A stretch of 64,000 bases of DNA, taken from assembly GCF_900177725.1 (NCBI RefSeq), contig NZ_FXAT01000001.1, positions 806,001-870,000 of the forward strand, written 5' to 3'. The translations under genes and the position numbers were made by a program. Numbering within the stretch: the stretch's first letter is position 1; each line of letters starts with the position of its first letter. The notes beneath the pieces were generated by a model. It was not told the origin of the DNA. It was given only the letters and a program-made list of their open reading frames with translations, and made no database searches. This document shows, one piece after another, positions 28,931-37,512 of the stretch. This DNA is from Paraburkholderia susongensis. GTDB taxonomy: Bacteria; Pseudomonadota; Gammaproteobacteria; Burkholderiales; Burkholderiaceae.

Positions 28931-29120
28931 GCGGTCTCGGTGAATACGGCAATGACGATGTGGCGATTTTATCGCGCGGTTTGGATGCGGGACGCCGCGA
29001 GAGCCGCACTCAACGTGTGAATCGTTTGAACCGGCGTGATGCGATCGGGCAAAACGATCCGAGCAATCGACAATCGCAAGTACCGATGCTTGCGAGCGCT
29101 GCTAAAAGAGAAATAGAAAA

Positions 29121-29152
29121 AAGAAAAGCCCCGACATGTCGGGGCTTTTCTT
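29121..29152 (-). terminator. Terminator of the tRNA operon
   Basis: A perfect 16-bp-arm palindrome centred on ACATGT, with GC core GCCCCGA and T-rich flanks on both strands. It lies 12 bases after the tRNA-Cys CCA on the minus strand. Confidence 0.9.
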
Positions 29153-29164
29153 TACATCTACGAC

Positions 29165-29238
29165 TGGAGGCGCGAGCCGGAGTCGAACCGGCCTAAACGG
29201 CTTTGCAGGCCGCTGCATAACCGCTTTGCTATCGCGCC
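29165..29238 (-). tRNA. tRNA-Cys (GCA)
   Basis: 74 bases including CCA. Acceptor GGCGCGA pairs with TCGCGCC. The anticodon loop CTGCAAA gives GCA. The T arm is GCCGG TTCGACT CCGGC. Last gene of a three-tRNA unit. Confidence 0.95.
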
Positions 29239-29367
29239 GCAAGCGGACTGGAACCTAGAAACAGGCTCGCAGATTTGTCTGGTGGGAACCAGAAGGACCG
29301 AGGCTCTGAAAAGGTCAGAACAGCCGGCCCTCCAAACAAAAAGGGAAGCGCTGCTTCCCCTGATGTA

Positions 29368-29443
29368 TGGAGCGGGAGACGAGGCTCGAACTCGCGACCT
29401 CAACCTTGGCAAGGTTGCGCTCTACCAACTGAGCTACTCCCGC
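29368..29443 (-). tRNA. tRNA-Gly (GCC), copy 2
   Basis: 76 bases including CCA. Acceptor GCGGGAG with CTCCCGC; the anticodon stem encloses the loop TTGCCAA, giving GCC. Nearly identical to the copy at 29507, differing only in compensating acceptor bases. Confidence 0.96.
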
Positions 29444-29506
29444 ATTGAACTGCTTCACAATGCGCTGCATCTCGTACTTCGCCAAACAACGCATTGCTTC
29501 AAAAAC

Positions 29507-29582
29507 TGGAGCGGGAAACGAGGCTCGAACTCGCGACCTCAACCTTGGCAAGGTTGCGCTCTACCAACTGAGCTATTCCCGC
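29507..29582 (-). tRNA. tRNA-Gly (GCC), copy 1
   Basis: 76 bases including CCA. Acceptor GCGGGAA with TTCCCGC, anticodon GCC. First gene of the Gly-Gly-Cys unit, about 90 bases after the promoter. Confidence 0.96.
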
Positions 29583-29674
29583 GTTGCACTGCTAACTCAG
29601 GCTAACTGCTCCTGATTTACTGCTATTTTGCTACTGTCTCCGGCGCTGCGAATCGCGTGCATCGGAGAAACGAG

Positions 29675-29703
29675 ATTATGGAGAAGCGGCTGAAACGTGT
29701 CAA
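29675..29703 (-). promoter_or_regulatory. Strong promoter of the Gly-Gly-Cys tRNA operon
   Basis: On the minus strand the consensus -35 TTGACA (29698-29703), exactly 17 bases, then CATAAT (29675-29680). This is the best sigma-70 match seen in the window and points at the three tRNAs, with a start near 29668. Confidence 0.8.
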
Positions 29704-29841
29704 CCCCCTTTTGCCCGTCTCGTCTACAGAAAATATTCTTCTCCAACCTCGACGAGATTCGAACGCACTTCCGCCCCCCACCAGCCCGTTTTCGACACCT
29801 TCAGCGGCGACACGAGCCGCCACCGAAACACCGGCCAGCCA

Positions 29842-30435
29842 TCACGCCACGCCGCCGCGCTCGCGAATCTGCGGCCACGCGAGCTTCATGTAGTAGAGCA
29901 TCGACCAGATCGTCAGGAACGTAGCCAGATAGATGAGCCACAGGCCCCACACGCGGGTATCGATCGTCAAGCCGCCGCCGAGCGGCAACGGGCCATAGAA
30001 GAGCAGCATCGGAATCGCCACCATCTGACAGGCGGTCTTGAACTTGCCGAGCGAATTCACCGCGACGCTCTTCGACGCGCCGATCTGCGCCATCCATTCG
30101 CGCAGCGCCGAGATCGCGATTTCGCGTCCGACGATCACGAGCGCAATCGCCGAGTCGATGCGCGCGAGTTGCACGAGCACGAGCAGCGCCGCCGTCACCA
30201 TGAGCTTGTCGGCAACCGGATCGAGAAACGCACCGAACGCCGAAGTCTGATTCCATTTGCGGGCCAGAAAGCCGTCGAACCAGTCGGTGAGCGCCGCGAG
30301 AATGAAGATCGTTGCGGCCGCGAGGTTGCGGTGCGCGAGGCTCATCATCATGTCGGGCAGATAAAACACGCCGACGACGAGCGGAATCAGCACGATCCGC
30401 AGCCAGGTCAAAAATATCGGGAAATTAAACGGCAT
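29842..30435 (-). CDS. pgsA: CDP-diacylglycerol--glycerol-3-phosphate 3-phosphatidyltransferase
   Basis: 197 residues with about five membrane helices. The CDP-alcohol phosphotransferase motif is visible from DWFDGFLAR to FGAFLDPVADK, holding all the metal-binding Asp residues. It makes phosphatidylglycerol phosphate in the inner membrane. ATG 30435 starts MPFNFPIFLTWLRI; upstream frame is open but unconserved. It lies 200 bases downstream of uvrC on the same strand, an arrangement common in proteobacteria. Confidence 0.94.
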   Translation of the reverse strand: MPFNFPIFLTWLRIVLIPLVVGVFYLPDMMMSLAHRNLAAATIFILAALTDWFDGFLARKWNQTSAFGAFLDPVADKLMVTAALLVLVQLARIDSAIALVIVGREIAISALREWMAQIGASKSVAVNSLGKFKTACQMVAIPMLLFYGPLPLGGGLTIDTRVWGLWLIYLATFLTIWSMLYYMKLAWPQIRERGGVA

Positions 30436-30636
30436 GGGCAGGCGCAGCGTCTGACGAGTGAGTTGCAATTGTGCCGTGTCACAAGGCCTGCCACAAGCAA
30501 GGCGGCGCGGGGGCCGCGGCACTCAGCAAAGCTGCCCGGCGCGTGTTGCGCCGGCCGGAACCCGGCGGGGCTCGCCCCGATCCGCTCGCGGCCCCGAGCG
30601 CTCAGCCCAGCCCAACGCGCGCCGGACGCGACGAGC

Positions 30637-32868
30637 TCAGTGCAATTGCCGGTAAATCTGCTCGGCCAGCGCCTGCGAAATGCCCTCGACGCTTGCCAGA
30701 TCCTCGACGCTCGCGGCCACCACGCCGCGCAGTCCGCCAAAGCGCGCAAGCAAGCGCTGACGCCGCTTCGCCCCCACGCCCTCGAGCTCTTCGAGCCGCG
30801 AAGTCTGGCGCGTTTTGCCGCGCTTCGCGCGCATGCCGGTAATCGCGAAGCGATGCGCTTCGTCGCGAATCTGCGCGACCAGCATCAGCGCCGCGCTTTC
30901 CTTGCCGAGTTCGAGCGGCGGACGGTTATCGGCGAAAATCAGCGTCTCGAGCCCGACTTTGCGCCCCTCGCCCTTCGCCACGCCGACCAGCATGCCGATA
31001 TCGAGCCCCAGTTCCGTGAACACCTGGCGCGCGATTTCGACCTGGCCCTTGCCGCCGTCGATCAGCACGATGGTCGGCAGAATCCCGCCCGCCGCGCCCG
31101 GCTCGGCCGCATCGCCCGTATCCGCGGCAAGCGACGGATCGGCGGCCGTGTCGCCCTGCGCTTCGGCGGCTTCGTCGGCGGCCTCGTTGGCGGCATTCGC
31201 GGCAGCCTGCGCGACCATCTTTTCGTAGCGGCGCGTGAGCACCTGGCGCATCGCCGCGTAGTCGTCGCCGGGCGTAATGCCGGTGATGTTGTAGCGGCGG
31301 TACTCGGACGATTGCATCTTGTGATGGTGATACACGACGCACGACGCCTGCGTCGCCTCGCCCATCGTGTGACTGATGTCGAAGCACTCGATGCGCAGAT
31401 GCGCGAGGTCGTCGCACTCCATGCCGAGCGTGTCCGTGAGCGCGCGCGTGCGCGCCTGTTGCGAGCCCTGCTCGGAGAGCAGCCGGGCAAGCGCGAGCCG
31501 CGCATTCTGCTCGGCCATCGCGAGCCACGCGCGCCGCTGCCCTTGCGGCTGACGCAGCACGTTGACCTTGTGCCCCGCCTGCTCCGTGAGCACGTCGACG
31601 AGCTCGCGGCCCGGCGCGTGACTCACCACGAGCACGGGAGGCACGCGATTGCCGAGGTAATGCTGGGCGATGAACGCTTCGAGCACTTCGGATTCGATGC
31701 CGCCAGACGCGCGGCCTGTGCGCCGCTTCGAGGGCGCCGCAGCGGTTTCGTCGTCGGCTTCTTCGGCTTCTTCATCTTCCGCGGGCATGTCCTGCGCGAT
31801 CGCGAGCGCGTCGGCGGTATCGGCCGCATTGGATGATCGCGCCGTGGCGCTCGCGCGTTCTGCGCCAGCTTCGGCGTCCTGCGCGGCCACGCCCGAAGCG
31901 GGGTCTGGCGCCTCCGGCGCCTCCTCACCGCCGTCCTCGCCAGTCCCGCCTTCGTCCGCGGTCAACGCGCTCTCCACATGCGCCGGAAAATACGCCTTGT
32001 CGCCGAGGTGCCGTCCGCCGCGCACCATCGCGAGATTCACGCAGACGCGCCCGCCCAGCGCGACCACCGCGAGAATATCGACGTCACTGTCGCCGCCGAC
32101 TTCGATCGCCTGCTGATGCAGCACCGTCGAGAGTGAACTCATCTGGTTGCGCACCGCCGCGGCCTGCTCGAACTTCAGCTCGCTCGCGAACGCATGCATC
32201 TTCTGCTCGAGCTCCTTCATCACCTCGCCCTGACGGCCGAGCAGAAAGCGCGACGCGTTGGCGACGTCGCGCGCGTAATCTTCTTCGCCGATGTTGCCAA
32301 CGCACGGCGCGGTGCAACGGCCGATCTGATGCAGCAGGCAAGGCCGCGTGCGGTTGTTGAACACGGAATCTTCACAGGTGCGCAACTGGAACACGCGCTG
32401 CAGGATCTGGATGCTCTCGCGCACCGCCCACGCGCTCGGAAACGGACCGAAGTACTGGTTCTTGCGATCCACCGAACCGCGGTAATACGCCATACGCGGA
32501 AACTTGTGACCAGTCAGTTTGAGGTATGGATAGGATTTGTCGTCGCGAAACAGGATGTTGTAACGCGGCGTGAGCGCCTTGATCAGATTGTTTTCGAGCA
32601 ACAGCGCTTCGGCCTCGGAGCGCGTGACGGTCGTCTCGATGCGCGCGATGCGCGTGACCATCATCGCGATGCGCGGCGATAGTTGTGTCTTCGTGAAATA
32701 GCTCGACACGCGCTTCTTCAGATCGCGCGCCTTGCCCACGTAGAGCACCGCGCCGCTCGTGTCGTAATAGCGATAGACGCCGGGCAGGTGTGGCAGCTGC
32801 GCGAGCACTTTTTTTGGCTCGAAGGCGTCGGGCGCCTTGGTTGCATCGGTTGCTTCGGGTGCGGTCAT
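30637..32868 (-). CDS. uvrC: Excinuclease ABC subunit C
   Basis: 743 residues against about 610 in E. coli. It makes the two incisions of nucleotide excision repair. A GIY-YIG nuclease lies at about residues 25-105 ([22 protein letters not shown]), a Cys cluster at 165-190, UVR motif near 220-255, an RNase H-like nuclease domain around 490-640 ([16 protein letters not shown]) and C-terminal HhH repeats ([26 protein letters not shown]). The extra length is two low-complexity acidic Ala/Glu/Asp linkers at about 303-390 and 553-595. Confidence 0.96.
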   Translation of the reverse strand: MTAPEATDATKAPDAFEPKKVLAQLPHLPGVYRYYDTSGAVLYVGKARDLKKRVSSYFTKTQLSPRIAMMVTRIARIETTVTRSEAEALLLENNLIKALTPRYNILFRDDKSYPYLKLTGHKFPRMAYYRGSVDRKNQYFGPFPSAWAVRESIQILQRVFQLRTCEDSVFNNRTRPCLLHQIGRCTAPCVGNIGEEDYARDVANASRFLLGRQGEVMKELEQKMHAFASELKFEQAAAVRNQMSSLSTVLHQQAIEVGGDSDVDILAVVALGGRVCVNLAMVRGGRHLGDKAYFPAHVESALTADEGGTGEDGGEEAPEAPDPASGVAAQDAEAGAERASATARSSNAADTADALAIAQDMPAEDEEAEEADDETAAAPSKRRTGRASGGIESEVLEAFIAQHYLGNRVPPVLVVSHAPGRELVDVLTEQAGHKVNVLRQPQGQRRAWLAMAEQNARLALARLLSEQGSQQARTRALTDTLGMECDDLAHLRIECFDISHTMGEATQASCVVYHHHKMQSSEYRRYNITGITPGDDYAAMRQVLTRRYEKMVAQAAANAANEAADEAAEAQGDTAADPSLAADTGDAAEPGAAGGILPTIVLIDGGKGQVEIARQVFTELGLDIGMLVGVAKGEGRKVGLETLIFADNRPPLELGKESAALMLVAQIRDEAHRFAITGMRAKRGKTRQTSRLEELEGVGAKRRQRLLARFGGLRGVVAASVEDLASVEGISQALAEQIYRQLH

Positions 32869-33051
32869 GCAGGATCGATTGGGTGGGACTGTCTCGCGGA
32901 GCCTTGCACCGCGTGCCGCGCCTTTGCCATGCCGGCGCGCTATCGTGAACGAGGCTTTAGAATCGCCAGTTTAGAACATTCCGCGAGCGTTCGAACCCGC
33001 TGCGCCCTGAACGCGGCCAAGCCCGCGCCCGAATCCGCGACCCCGACCACC

Positions 33052-34236
33052 ATGTCCAGCGCACAGCCCGTTTCCGCCCCCTCCTCCGCCCCGATCGCCT
33101 GCGACATCTTCTGCGCGGTGATCGACAATTTCGGCGACATCGGCGTGTGCTGGCGCCTCGCGCGTCAGCTCGCGCACGAGCACGGCTGGCAGGTGCGCGT
33201 GTTCGTCGACGACCTGCACGCGTTCCAGAAACTATGCCCGGCGCTCGCGCCCGATCGCGCGCGGCAAACGCTCGATGGGATCGTCATCGAGCATTGGCGC
33301 GAGCCGGCTCACGCAGGCGAAACGCTCGAAGTGGCCGACGTCGTGATCGAAGCCTTCGCCTGCGAGCTGCCGCCCGTCTACATCACCGCGATGGCCGGTC
33401 GCGAGCGCGCGCCGCTCTGGCTCAACCTCGAATATCTGAGCGCTGAAGACTGGGTTGCGGATTTTCATCTGCGGCTCTCGCCGCATCCGCGTTACGCGCT
33501 CAGCAAGACGTTCTTTTTCCCGGGACTCGGCCCGGGTACAGGCGGTGTGCTGAAGGAGCGCCACCTCGACGCGGCGCGCGCGGCATTCGAAAGCTCCCCG
33601 GCGGCACGCGCCGAATGGTGGCTCAAGGCAACCGGCCAGACGCCGCCGCCGGCTTCGGCCACCGTCGTCTCACTGTTCGCGTACGAAAACCCCGCCGTCG
33701 AAAGTCTGCTCGCACAATGGCGCGACGGCGCCGCGCCCGTCGTGCTGCTGGTTCCCGAGGGCCGCATTTCCGGCGCGCTCGCACGCTTTTTCGGGCTGCC
33801 GTCGTTTGCCGCGGGCACGCGCGCGGAGCGTGGCAACCTCACCGCCCATGCACTCGCCTTCACCGAGCAGACCGGCTACGACGCGCTGCTCTGGGCCAGC
33901 GATATCAACTTCGTGCGTGGCGAGGATTCGTTCGTGCGCGCTCAATGGGCCGCGAAACCGTTCGTCTGGCACATCTATCCGCAAGCGGACGACGCCCATC
34001 TGCCGAAACTCGACGCCGCGCTCGCGCACTACACGCGCACGCTGCCCGCTGCCGCGCGCCACGCGCTCGAACGCTTCTGGCACGCGTGGAACGGCGTGGG
34101 GCAGCCGGACTGGGCGCAATTCCAGCGCCACTACCCGATGCTGAAGCAGCGCGCCGCCGAATGGGCGGTCGAACTCGCGCGAGTCGGTGACCTCGCCGGA
34201 AATCTGACCTCGTTCGCAAAAAGTCAGTTAAAATAA
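33052..34236 (+). CDS. earP: EF-P arginine 32 rhamnosyltransferase EarP
   Basis: 394 residues. A GT-B enzyme that adds rhamnose from dTDP-rhamnose to Arg32 of elongation factor P. The catalytic Asp pair of the family is in VIDNFGDIGVCWRLARQL (Asp25 and Asp29), and the donor-binding Glu in FVRGEDSFVRAQWA (Glu291). ATG 33052 is chosen; the open frame starting at 32683 overlaps uvrC antisense. The target gene efp lies next, 411 bases on. Confidence 0.94.
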   Translation: MSSAQPVSAPSSAPIACDIFCAVIDNFGDIGVCWRLARQLAHEHGWQVRVFVDDLHAFQKLCPALAPDRARQTLDGIVIEHWREPAHAGETLEVADVVIEAFACELPPVYITAMAGRERAPLWLNLEYLSAEDWVADFHLRLSPHPRYALSKTFFFPGLGPGTGGVLKERHLDAARAAFESSPAARAEWWLKATGQTPPPASATVVSLFAYENPAVESLLAQWRDGAAPVVLLVPEGRISGALARFFGLPSFAAGTRAERGNLTAHALAFTEQTGYDALLWASDINFVRGEDSFVRAQWAAKPFVWHIYPQADDAHLPKLDAALAHYTRTLPAAARHALERFWHAWNGVGQPDWAQFQRHYPMLKQRAAEWAVELARVGDLAGNLTSFAKSQLK

Positions 34237-34647
34237 GCGGTTATCCAACGGCCGACGACGCAAGCGCGGCCCGATTCCAGCAACGACTCCCTGGTCAGCC
34301 CAGCTGGCTGCCCCCTGTGCAAAATGCGTCATGCGCCCAATCTTCGGATCAGGCGCGCGATTGTAAAAAAGGGGGCAAAAAGGAACGTACGTTGCTGGTC
34401 GGTGCCACTCGTGTACACGCCCGCACAGGGTAAAAATCAGGTATCGGACAGGTGGGATGGCGAGGCACTCCCGGCTGCGCAAAGCGGCCCGCCGCTCGTC
34501 CCGTCGCAGGCCGGCCCCGTTTCGCACATCCATCCGGCGCCCCATCGCTTCACGCGGCGCGGCAGGTGGTGGGTGAAACGCCGAAGCCGCTTGCGCCGTA
34601 TGCCGTTGAGCAACAGTTAAGCTATTTATCTCGTACAGGACAGTTTT
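34237..34647. other. Intergenic region before efp
   Basis: About 410 bases, presumably the efp promoter and leader. It contains a 10-bp palindrome AACGTACGTT (34384-34393). A 98-codon frame inside is rich in Arg and Pro and looks spurious. No clean promoter hexamers found. Confidence 0.5.
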
Positions 34648-35205
34648 ATGAAGACCGCACAGGAACTCCGCACCGGCAACGTCGTGATGATCGGCGCAGA
34701 CGCAATGGTCGTGCAAAAGGCCGAATACAACAAATCGGGCCGTAACTCCGCCGTCGTCAAGATGAAGTTCAAGAACCTGCTGACCGGCGCAGGCATGGAA
34801 ACCGTGTACAAGGCAGACGACAAGTTCGACGTCGTCGTGCTCGAGCGCAAGGAAGTGACGTACTCGTACTTCGCCGACCCGATGTACGTGTTCATGGACG
34901 CCGACTACAACCAGTACGAAGTCGAAGCCGAAATGATGGGCGACGCGATGCACTACCTCGAAGACGGCATGGCTTGCGAAGTCGTGTTCTACAACGAGAA
35001 GGCGATCTCGGTCGAACTGCCGACCACGCTGGTGCGCGAAATCATCTACACGGAACCGGCGGTCAAGGGCGACACGTCGTCGGGCAAGGTGCTCAAGAAC
35101 GCCAAGCTCAACACCGGCTTCGAACTGCAAGTGCCGCTCTTCTGCAACATCGGCGACAAGATCGAAATCGACACGCGTACGCACGAGTACCGCAGCCGCG
35201 CCTAA
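34648..35205 (+). CDS. efp: Translation elongation factor P
   Basis: 185 residues, three beta-barrel domains as usual. It rescues ribosomes stalled at proline runs. The modification loop reads NKSGRNSA, with Arg at position 32, the residue rhamnosylated by EarP rather than the Lys modified by EpmA. The C-terminal domain ends [19 protein letters not shown] precedes ATG 34648. A terminator lies about 115 bases downstream. Confidence 0.97.
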   Translation: MKTAQELRTGNVVMIGADAMVVQKAEYNKSGRNSAVVKMKFKNLLTGAGMETVYKADDKFDVVVLERKEVTYSYFADPMYVFMDADYNQYEVEAEMMGDAMHYLEDGMACEVVFYNEKAISVELPTTLVREIIYTEPAVKGDTSSGKVLKNAKLNTGFELQVPLFCNIGDKIEIDTRTHEYRSRA

Positions 35206-35218
35206 GCGTCTGCCTGTC

Positions 35219-35266
35219 GGGCCGATTCTGGGCCCGATTTCTGGGCCGATTTCTGGGCCGGTTTTG
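35219..35266 (+). repeat. Short tandem repeat in efp 3' region
   Basis: Four consecutive units of 11-13 bases related to GGGCCGATTTCT begin 14 bases after the efp stop and precede its terminator. Probably slippage-derived spacer sequence. Confidence 0.7.
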
Positions 35267-35320
35267 CACCGACTCCCGGACCGACTCTCCAGCGCCGGCA
35301 CCCTGCCGGCCTGCTGCACA

Positions 35321-35351
35321 AAAAAGCGCCCATTTTGGGCGCTTTTTCTTT
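35321..35351 (+). terminator. Terminator of efp
   Basis: AAAAAGCGCCC pairs with GGGCGCTTTTT around ATTTT, followed by CTTTTT. Confidence 0.92.
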
Positions 35352-35541
35352 TTCGTCTCGCCGTGTATGGTTCAGGAAAACTTTACCGGGGAACTGTTCA
35401 AAATTGCCATCGCGACATCCCGGCTTCACACCTCGCATCGGGCAAGTCGTTGATGCGTTTCAGCAAATTCATGTGGCATGGTCCCTGCTTCTCTGAAAGG
35501 CGCGCTAGTACCGCTGATTTTTCCAACCCGGGAGAAGCACC

Positions 35542-35748
35542 ATGAACAACGACATCGCTGAAGGCAAGTGGAAGCAGATGGCCGGCAAGGTGAAGACCGC
35601 GTGGGGCGAACTGGCGGACGACGCGCTGACCAGGGCCGAGGGTCGCCCCAGCGGATTCGCCGGCCTGATCCAGGAACACCATGGTAGAACCCGTGAAAAA
35701 GCGGGACTCGAAGTGCAGCGGTTTTTCGATAGCAACCGGAATTTGTGA
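35542..35748 (+). CDS. CsbD-like stress protein
   Basis: 68 residues. The CsbD signature is clear at the start (MNNDIAEGKWKQMAGKVK, WGELADD) and in the second half (LAG-IQ-x-x-G-x-x-REKA pattern, here FAGLIQEHHGRTREKA). These abundant small proteins are induced by general stress in other bacteria; molecular function unknown. GGGAGAAG lies about seven bases before ATG 35542. The next gene downstream is a sigma-54-type response regulator, 198 bases away. Confidence 0.85.
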   Translation: MNNDIAEGKWKQMAGKVKTAWGELADDALTRAEGRPSGFAGLIQEHHGRTREKAGLEVQRFFDSNRNL

Positions 35749-35946
35749 CAGGACCCGTGAAGGAACTACACCCCGCGCGCCTTCACGACGCAAAAGCGGC
35801 GTGGGCCGAGATGCGTTCGGAAGCCCAAAGGACCGGTTCGTATCGCCCTGTTCTCGAGCCCACCAAGCCCCATCAGGGCCCGCGCTGCGCGCCGTCGGCA
35901 GTCACGGCGCGCCGGGCATTTCATCCATTTAAAAATTGCGCTCGCC

Positions 35947-37329
35947 ATGCCACACGCATTAATTGTTGAAGACGATCCCAATAGCTTGTCCGGTCTATCC
36001 GCGATCCTCGCCGCCGACGGCTTCTCCGTCGACACCGCGACCACCCTCGCCGAGGCTCGGACGGCGCTGACGCGCTTCATTCCCGACGTCGTGCTGGTCG
36101 ACCTGAACCTGCCGGACGGCAGCGGTCTCGATCTGTTGCAGCATCTGCCCGCGCATCCGCCAGGCGGCGCGCTGCCGGTGATCGTGATGACCGGCAACGC
36201 GACGGTCGAGAGCGCGATCGAGGGCTTGCGGCACGGCATCTGGGACTATCTGCTCAAGCCGGTCAACATACCGCGCCTGCGCAGCCTGCTCGCGCGCATC
36301 CCGCGCCCCTATGAGCTGACCGAGGAAGTGCAGACGCTGCGCGCGTCGTTGCGCGAACTCGGCCGCTTCGGCTCGATGCTCGGCCGCAGCGGCGCGATCC
36401 AGCACGTCTACGACACGATCGAACATCTCGCGCCGACCGAAGCCGCCGTGCTGATTTCCGGCGAAGCCGGCACCGGCAAACGAGTCGCCGCACGCACGCT
36501 GCACGACATGAGCCGGCGCCGCAAAGGCCCGTTCGTCGCATTCGACTGCCGCAGCACGGCGGCCGGTGCGGCAAGTCGCTCGCTCGACAGCCTGTTGTTC
36601 GGTCACGAACGCGGCGCGTTCGGCGGCGCCGAGCAGCGCGAGTCGGGCCTGTTCGAGCAGGCAAGCGGCGGCACGCTGTTCATCGACGAAATCACCGAGT
36701 TGCCGCGCGTGCAGCAGGAAGCGCTGCTGCGCGCGCTCGATTCGCAAATGTTCATGCGGATCGGCGGCACCAATCAGATCGTGACCGACTTCCGGCTGAT
36801 CGCGTCGACGCGCAAACCACCGCGCGCGGCAGTCGCCGATGGCAGCCTGCATCAGGATCTCGCGCTGCGCCTCGAAGCCGCCGCGGTGACGCTGCCGCCG
36901 CTGCGCGAACGCGGCGACGATCCGGTACTGATCGCGCAGGCAGTTGTCGACGAACTCAACCAGCAAGCCGTCGCGCGCGACACGGCCGAGGTCGCGAAGC
37001 AGCCGGGGCCGAACTTCCTGCGCGAATGTCTCGCCTACGAGTGGCCTGGCAACGTGCGCGAATTGCAGGAGCGCGTGCGGCGCGCGTACCTGGCATCGGG
37101 CGACGTGATCGAGTCGCTGCGAGCCGACGAGGCCGTCTCGGCGGGGAGCCGCGATCTGAACGGCAGCCGCGTGCAGGTGACCGTCGGCACACCGCTCGCG
37201 GACGTCGAGGAAATGCTGATTCGCGCGACGCTCGACGCGGTGGGCGGCACGCGGCATCGCGCGGCGTCGCTGCTCGGGATCAGTCCGAAGACGCTTTACA
37301 ACAAGTTGCAGCGGATGCGCCTGAACTGA
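35947..37329 (+). CDS. NtrC-family response regulator with altered GAFTGA loop
   Basis: 460 residues. Receiver domain (1-120) with acidic pocket EDD, phosphoacceptor Asp52, Thr82 and Lys104. AAA+ domain (about 142-370) with Walker A GEAGTGKR (172-179) and Walker B GTLFIDE (242-248). C-terminal Fis-type helix-turn-helix with HRAASLLGISPKTLYNKLQRM. The loop that contacts sigma-54 reads GAFGGA (223-228) instead of GAFTGA, losing the key Thr. No histidine kinase gene is adjacent, so it is an orphan. It may regulate without activating sigma-54, or be an unusual activator. Confidence 0.9.
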   Translation: MPHALIVEDDPNSLSGLSAILAADGFSVDTATTLAEARTALTRFIPDVVLVDLNLPDGSGLDLLQHLPAHPPGGALPVIVMTGNATVESAIEGLRHGIWDYLLKPVNIPRLRSLLARIPRPYELTEEVQTLRASLRELGRFGSMLGRSGAIQHVYDTIEHLAPTEAAVLISGEAGTGKRVAARTLHDMSRRRKGPFVAFDCRSTAAGAASRSLDSLLFGHERGAFGGAEQRESGLFEQASGGTLFIDEITELPRVQQEALLRALDSQMFMRIGGTNQIVTDFRLIASTRKPPRAAVADGSLHQDLALRLEAAAVTLPPLRERGDDPVLIAQAVVDELNQQAVARDTAEVAKQPGPNFLRECLAYEWPGNVRELQERVRRAYLASGDVIESLRADEAVSAGSRDLNGSRVQVTVGTPLADVEEMLIRATLDAVGGTRHRAASLLGISPKTLYNKLQRMRLN

Positions 37330-37376
37330 GATTCGCACACCGGCTTCGGTGACTGTGACTCACCGCCGAAGCCAAT

Positions 37377-37415
37377 AAAAATGGCGCCTTGACTCGCTTC
37401 AAGGCGCCATTTTTT
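37377..37415. terminator. Bidirectional terminator between regulator and nagZ
   Basis: AAAAATGGCGCCTTGA pairs perfectly with 37399-37414 and is followed by Ts; A/T runs flank both sides. It serves the rightward regulator and the leftward nagZ. A second dyad (GGCTTCGG with CCGAAGCC) sits just before it at about 37342-37374. Confidence 0.9.
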
Positions 37416-37512
37416 TGCACGGATTTTTGTGGCTTTATTTTTTCGTGGCTCTATGGGCGGGGTCTTATTCGTCCAGCCTGGCCTTCTCCACGAAAACACT
37501 CACTGAAAACAA

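Noticed and set aside
29368..29582. Repeated sequence read as an insertion element
   Set aside because: The repeat is two tRNA-Gly genes, fully explained by cloverleaf structure.
34324..34620. 98-codon frame before efp
   Set aside because: Basic and Pro-rich with no family resemblance; more likely the efp leader.
35745..35969. 74-codon frame overlapping the CsbD stop as GTGA
   Set aside because: Tempting overlap, but it runs into the regulator start by 23 bases, has unremarkable composition and no ribosome site; too weak to call.
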